Source: an uncultured Lactobacillaceae bacterium (GTDB lineage: Bacteria; Bacillota; Bacilli; Lactobacillales; Lactobacillaceae). From it: 37,031 nt of DNA. The notes under the pieces are model-generated. The model worked only from the letters and a program-made list of their open reading frames with translations, was not told the DNA's origin and did no database searches. The stretch lies in NCBI GenBank assembly GCA_934216625.1, contig CAKQCC010000003.1, positions 1-37,031 of the forward strand, written 5' to 3'. The translations under genes were made by a program, and so were the position numbers. Below, piece after piece: positions 33,529 through 37,031 of the stretch; position 1 is the stretch's first letter; every line of letters starts with the position of its first letter.

Positions 33529-34137
33529 TTACATTAACTTGTTGTAGTATTCAACGATTAATGCAGTGTTGATATTAGAGTTTAATTCATCAGGTTGTGG
33601 TAATCGGGTTAATTTGCCTTCTAATTTGTCGGCATCGAACGAAACGTACGGTGGGCGACCAACCACTGCTTTAACAGCTTCTTTGATCACTTTCATGTTT
33701 CGGGACTTTTTGCGGACCCCAATTACTTGACCAACTTTAACTTCGTAAGACGGGATATCAACTCGCTGGTTATTAACGGTGATGTGACCGTGATTTACCA
33801 ACTGACGAGCTTGCCGACGAGTAGTGGCTAAACCTAATCGGTAAACCATGTTATCCAAACGGCGTTCAAGTAAAATTACGAAGTTATCACCATGACGGCC
33901 TGAACGAATTTTACCAGCTTTAATGAATAAGTTAGCAAATTGACGTTCGGTTAAACCGTACATGTAACGTAACTTTTGCTTTTCTTTTAATTGTAATCCG
34001 TATTCAGATAACTTTTGACGACGACCATTACCATGGTCACCAGGTGCGTACGGACGTCTAGCTAGTTCTTTACCAGTTCCTGATAAAGAAATCCCTAACC
34101 GGCGTGAAATCCGCCAACTTGGACCTGTATATCTCAT
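33529..34137 (-). CDS. rpsD: 30S ribosomal protein S4
   Basis: Primary 16S rRNA-binding protein of the small subunit and, in Firmicutes, a repressor of its own mRNA. The 202 residues begin [20 protein letters not shown] and carry an S4 RNA-binding domain ([35 protein letters not shown]). This is the cysteine-free form: the zinc Cys cluster of some S4 proteins is absent, which is normal for many Firmicutes. The frame extends to 34152, but GGAGG lies within that extension, so ATG at 34137 is the start. It is monocistronic, with a long structured leader. Confidence 0.97.
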   Translation of the reverse strand: MRYTGPSWRISRRLGISLSGTGKELARRPYAPGDHGNGRRQKLSEYGLQLKEKQKLRYMYGLTERQFANLFIKAGKIRSGRHGDNFVILLERRLDNMVYRLGLATTRRQARQLVNHGHITVNNQRVDIPSYEVKVGQVIGVRKKSRNMKVIKEAVKAVVGRPPYVSFDADKLEGKLTRLPQPDELNSNINTALIVEYYNKLM

Positions 34138-34290
34138 TAATAATTCCTCCAATAAAAAATTTGGAGTAAAATAAAATGCTGTCCATTCAGTATTCGTGCA
34201 TCTTGCTCTGGATTTTCACCCCAGCAGCTTTAGGGGTACTAATCAAACTTTGACGCATCAAGATGTTGACGAGCTTACCATGCACTGCCA
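34138..34290 (-). promoter_or_regulatory. Structured rpsD leader (S4 autoregulation candidate)
   Basis: The leader of about 165 bases from the promoter to the start can fold. On the minus strand, CATCTTG (34259-34265) pairs with CAAGATG (34199-34205) and encloses the hairpin ACCCC (34233-34237) / GGGGT (34218-34222). A second hairpin, CTCCAA (34161-34166) / TTGGAG (34147-34152), contains most of the ribosome binding site GGAGG (34146-34150). S4 binding to its own leader is known in Bacillus; this arrangement fits a similar translational switch, but I have not matched it to a published consensus. Confidence 0.6.
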
Positions 34291-34311
34291 CATTTATTTT
34301 ACACATTTTTA

Positions 34312-34340
34312 ATTTTACTTTAATTGAGTTAATTTGTCAA
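34312..34340 (-). promoter_or_regulatory. Promoter of rpsD
   Basis: On the minus strand a perfect TTGACA (34335-34340) and TAAAAT (34312-34317) with exactly 17 bases between them. Confidence 0.8.
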
Positions 34341-34365
34341 TTTGCAATGATTCGGGACAATAGTG

Positions 34366-34393
34366 TTCAGACCAGTTCCGATTATGATATAAT
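34366..34393 (+). promoter_or_regulatory. Probable promoter of ezrA
   Basis: A perfect TATAAT (34388-34393) with a weak -35 TTCAGA (34366-34371) 16 bases before it. It is divergent from the rpsD promoter, and the two share the gap 34138-34459. Confidence 0.5.
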
Positions 34394-34459
34394 TAAATTA
34401 GTTATCCATGTAAACGGCTTTCAAATCTCAAGTAACGGTATCGAGGATGGGATAATTTT

Positions 34460-36169
34460 ATGTTAGGTATGTTAGTGACAGTCATTGTCGTAATCGGCTT
34501 AATTTACGTTGGAATCGTGATCTATCAACATTGGCTGCTTCAGAAGGTAAGATTAGTTGAGAAAAAGAACAAGCGAGTCCAAAGTGAGTCACTAAGGCAT
34601 GATTTGGCAACTACCGGTAAATTGATGCTGTCTGGAGATTCGTTAAATCAGTTTAAAGCTTATCAAAATCATTATGAAGAAATTCATAGTAAGGCGTTTG
34701 ACGTGGTTGACCGGTTAATTCAGGCGATTGAACGCGATTCACGTGGCCTAAATTTTTTAAAAACCCGGGAAGAGTATCAGAAAGCCAACCAAGCGGTTCA
34801 GAAAATCATTGTCGACGTCAAGGACATTAAACACGGCCTTAAACAAATTCGGTCCCAGAGTCATAGTCACCAGCAGGCCGTAGTAAAATTAGCTCGCAAA
34901 TACCGAAATTTACATAAAAGCCTTTTAACCAAAAATTATATTTATGGTCCCGCCGCTGACCAAATTCAAAAGTATTTGAGCCGGGTTAAAGCACTTTACA
35001 ATAATTTTGCCCATTTGACTAAAGTTGGTAATCAGGAAGCCGCCGACCGGGTTCTTAAACGTTTATTAACTAAAGTAAGCGTCCTTGAGTTATGTATGAA
35101 AACCGTTCCTGTTTTATACAAAAACCTAGCAACGATTTATCCTAAGCAGATTAATGAAATCAAGCATGGTTACCATTATTTACTTCAATCCGGTTATCAA
35201 TTCCCCGAACATGACGTTGGTGGAGCAATTAAATTCGTTAAAGCTAAAGTTAAGAAAGCAGTTGGCCTTTTAAAGGGGCTAAATTTGAGCCAAGCCAAGA
35301 GTAACTGTCACTGGATTGAAAACATGGTTAACCAGCTTTACGATTCAATGGCTCGCGAAATTGACGCAAAACGAAAAGTTAATCAGGACGTTGATGTGGT
35401 GACCGAATATATTGCCCACGCTCAGAAGCAAAATTACGCTTTAATGACCGAGTTAAGACGGCTAAGTAAAAACTATGATTTAAATCACGATGAAGTTGGG
35501 ACTACTCAGCACTTGGCTCGGCAACTAGCTGAGATTGATGCGGTTCATCAAAAAGACCTAGACGCAATTGCTGAAAACAGCGTAATTTATTCAGACGTTC
35601 TTGCTCACCAGCAAAAGGCCGAGAAGCAGTTAGGTGACATTGAATCTCGGCAACGTCAGATCAACGATTCGGTGTACGACCTGAATCGTGAAGAGGCCGG
35701 GGCAAGGAACAGTATCCGGAAATTCGGCTTGGATCTTCATAATCTTCATCGTCGGCTTCGCCATTTGAATTTACCCGGGATCCCGAAAGATTATGCCGAT
35801 TATTACAACGTCGTTTTTGACGAAATGAAAAACCTGTCCAAAAAAATTAACCAGGTTAAAATTAGCATGGATGACATTAATAAACGATTAGTGACGATTC
35901 GGACTGACATGAGTAATCTGCGCGAAAAGACTCAGCAATTAATCGATAACGCTAGTCTGTCGGAACAAATGATGCAGTATTCGAATCGTTACCGAAATTC
36001 TTATCAGAGTGTTGCCGAAGCAAACGCAAAAGCCCAGATTCTGTTCGACAAAAATTATCAATATACCGAAAGCTTGCGATTAATTGCGAGCGCGATTGAT
36101 CAAGTTGAGCCGGGGGCTTCGAAACGAATTAAAGCTAATTATTATCGAAATCGGCAAGCACAGATGTAG
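34460..36169 (+). CDS. ezrA: Septation ring formation regulator EzrA
   Basis: Membrane-anchored regulator of FtsZ-ring assembly that also links division with wall synthesis. It has an N-terminal transmembrane helix (MLVTVIVVIGLIYVGIVIYQH), then about 540 residues of alpha-helical, spectrin-like coiled coil rich in Lys, Gln, Asn and Leu, with a cytoplasmic C-terminus, the standard EzrA topology. The total of 569 residues equals the family length. The next gene is a NifS-type desulfurase, and ezrA-nifS(-thiI) is a conserved order in lactobacilli, which supports the call. Confidence 0.93.
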   Translation: MLGMLVTVIVVIGLIYVGIVIYQHWLLQKVRLVEKKNKRVQSESLRHDLATTGKLMLSGDSLNQFKAYQNHYEEIHSKAFDVVDRLIQAIERDSRGLNFLKTREEYQKANQAVQKIIVDVKDIKHGLKQIRSQSHSHQQAVVKLARKYRNLHKSLLTKNYIYGPAADQIQKYLSRVKALYNNFAHLTKVGNQEAADRVLKRLLTKVSVLELCMKTVPVLYKNLATIYPKQINEIKHGYHYLLQSGYQFPEHDVGGAIKFVKAKVKKAVGLLKGLNLSQAKSNCHWIENMVNQLYDSMAREIDAKRKVNQDVDVVTEYIAHAQKQNYALMTELRRLSKNYDLNHDEVGTTQHLARQLAEIDAVHQKDLDAIAENSVIYSDVLAHQQKAEKQLGDIESRQRQINDSVYDLNREEAGARNSIRKFGLDLHNLHRRLRHLNLPGIPKDYADYYNVVFDEMKNLSKKINQVKISMDDINKRLVTIRTDMSNLREKTQQLIDNASLSEQMMQYSNRYRNSYQSVAEANAKAQILFDKNYQYTESLRLIASAIDQVEPGASKRIKANYYRNRQAQM

Positions 36170-36189
36170 AAAATGAAAGGGGAAAGTCA

Positions 36190-37031
36190 ATGATCTATTT
36201 TGACAATAGTGCAACTACTAAGATTGATCCAGAAGCGTTAAAAACGTATAACATCGTCAGTAACCGGATTTGGGGCAATCCATCCAGTTTACATAATTTT
36301 GGGGCTAAAGCCTTTAGCTTACTAGAACAGTCGAGAAAACAAATTGCGAATTTACTAAACGTCGCCCCGGACGAAATTCTGTTTACCAGTGGCGGTAGTG
36401 AAGGCGATAATTGGGCGATCAAAGGGACCGCACTTGCTAAACGCCGGTTCGGTAAGCACATTATTACGACTTCGGTTGAACACGCTGCCGTTTCGAATTC
36501 AATGCGAGCCTTAGAAAAGTTGGGCTTTGACGTGACGTATTTACCGGTTGATTCAGCAGGGCGGATTTCCGTTAATGATTTAAAGCGAGCCATTCGTCCT
36601 GACACGATTTTAGTTTCGGTGATGGCAATCAATAACGAGATTGGTACAATTGAGCCGATTCAGCAAATTGCTCAATTGCTAACGCACTACCCGAAAATTA
36701 ATTTTCACGTTGACGCGGTTCAAGCCGTTGGCAAAGGTTTAGAGAAGCAAATTTTGAACGGTCGGACTGATTTTGCTGCGGTGTCTGGCCATAAGTTTCA
36801 CGCTCCCCGGGGGACCGGTTTTATTTACGCTCGCCGTGGCCGTCGTTTAGCGCCATTAATTGACGGTGGCGGCCAAGAACAGGGCTTGCGCGGCGGAACC
36901 GAAAATTTACCGGGAATTGCCGCAATGGCGAAAGCACTTCGGTTAGTTTTGCAGGACGAACCCCAGAAGGTTGCTAATCAGCGCAAAGTTAAAAGCGTGA
37001 TCTACAATCACATTCGTAAGTTCCCGAAAGT
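36190..37031 (+). CDS. Cysteine desulfurase, NifS/IscS family (3' end outside window)
   Basis: PLP-dependent enzyme that takes sulfur from cysteine for thiolated tRNA and other acceptors. The frame from ATG 36190 (GGGGAAAG upstream) is open to the window edge, giving about 280 residues of roughly 380. It begins MIYFDNSATTKIDPEAL. Visible sites are NPSSLHNFG, GGSEGDNWAIKG, VEHAAVSNSM, HVDAVQAVGK (PLP Asp), and SGHKFHAPRGTGF with the Schiff-base Lys, then GGGQEQGLRGGTENLPG. The segment with the catalytic Cys lies beyond the window. Following ezrA, it most likely serves a downstream thiI for 4-thiouridine, as in Bacillus NifZ-ThiI. Confidence 0.95.
   Translation, partial: MIYFDNSATTKIDPEALKTYNIVSNRIWGNPSSLHNFGAKAFSLLEQSRKQIANLLNVAPDEILFTSGGSEGDNWAIKGTALAKRRFGKHIITTSVEHAAVSNSMRALEKLGFDVTYLPVDSAGRISVNDLKRAIRPDTILVSVMAINNEIGTIEPIQQIAQLLTHYPKINFHVDAVQAVGKGLEKQILNGRTDFAAVSGHKFHAPRGTGFIYARRGRRLAPLIDGGGQEQGLRGGTENLPGIAAMAKALRLVLQDEPQKVANQRKVKSVIYNHIRKFPK

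Noticed and set aside
34263..34466. Open frame of 67 codons upstream of ezrA
   Set aside because: It covers the rpsD promoter and leader on the opposite strand and the ezrA promoter, with no ribosome binding site and no protein-like composition.

Overview
The window looks like chromosome from a low-to-moderate GC member of the Lactobacillaceae. The evidence is: a tmRNA whose tag ends in ALAA and carries a run of Asn; DUF1146, DUF2969 and EzrA-NifS gene blocks typical of lactobacilli; a MurT-GatD pair; strong GGAGG-type ribosome binding sites; frequent UUG starts; and a Ddl of the Phe type seen in intrinsically vancomycin-resistant lactobacilli. I cannot name the species. No prophage, insertion sequence or CRISPR array is visible.

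Layout. 1-3053: 3' part of murB, a convergent DUF1361-type membrane protein, then cdaA-cdaR (c-di-AMP synthesis and its regulator). 3159-7951: glmS, a 44-residue basic ORF, a secreted glucosaminidase with a GW-like C-terminus, a TagH-type ABC ATPase and an unknown 104-residue protein. 8016-11353: a CPA2 Na+/H+ antiporter convergent with a Kup potassium transporter. 11472-12977: an RNA-rich stretch with ssrA (tmRNA), a degenerate C39-like protein, tRNA-Glu(CUC) and tRNA-Gln(CUG). 13038-15863: a double-VOC protein, a serine hydrolase, and pnuC behind a structured leader. 15880-17940: gatD and murT on the minus strand. 18090-20020: prfA-prmC. 20036-26720: a short leader ORF with a terminator, then the complete F1Fo ATP synthase operon atpBEFHAGDC. 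26806-29893: DUF1146, mbl/mreB, yidD, DUF2969 and rodA. 29967-31070: ddl. 31163-32622: tag overlapping an Xre/TPR regulator. 32674-34137: on the minus strand, a UspA protein, a small membrane protein and rpsD with a structured leader. 34460-37031: ezrA and the 5' part of a NifS-type cysteine desulfurase.

The dominant theme is the cell envelope. MurB, GlmS and Ddl make precursors, MurT-GatD amidates lipid II, Mbl and RodA drive elongation, EzrA controls the division ring, TagH exports teichoic acid, and the glucosaminidase cuts the wall. A second theme is ion and energy balance: F1Fo ATPase, Na+/H+ antiporter, Kup, and c-di-AMP, which in related bacteria represses K+ import. Several neighbours expected in relatives are absent (glmM after cdaR, tagG beside tagH, glyA/upp between prmC and atpB, murA beside mbl), which suggests a rearranged or reduced genome.

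The best leads are RNA-level: the pnuC leader with a loop complementary to the ribosome binding site, the 24-codon leader ORF and terminator before atpB, the rpsD leader with a hairpin over its ribosome binding site, and two tRNAs with irregular conserved positions. I did not find an obviously new multi-gene defence or biosynthetic system.
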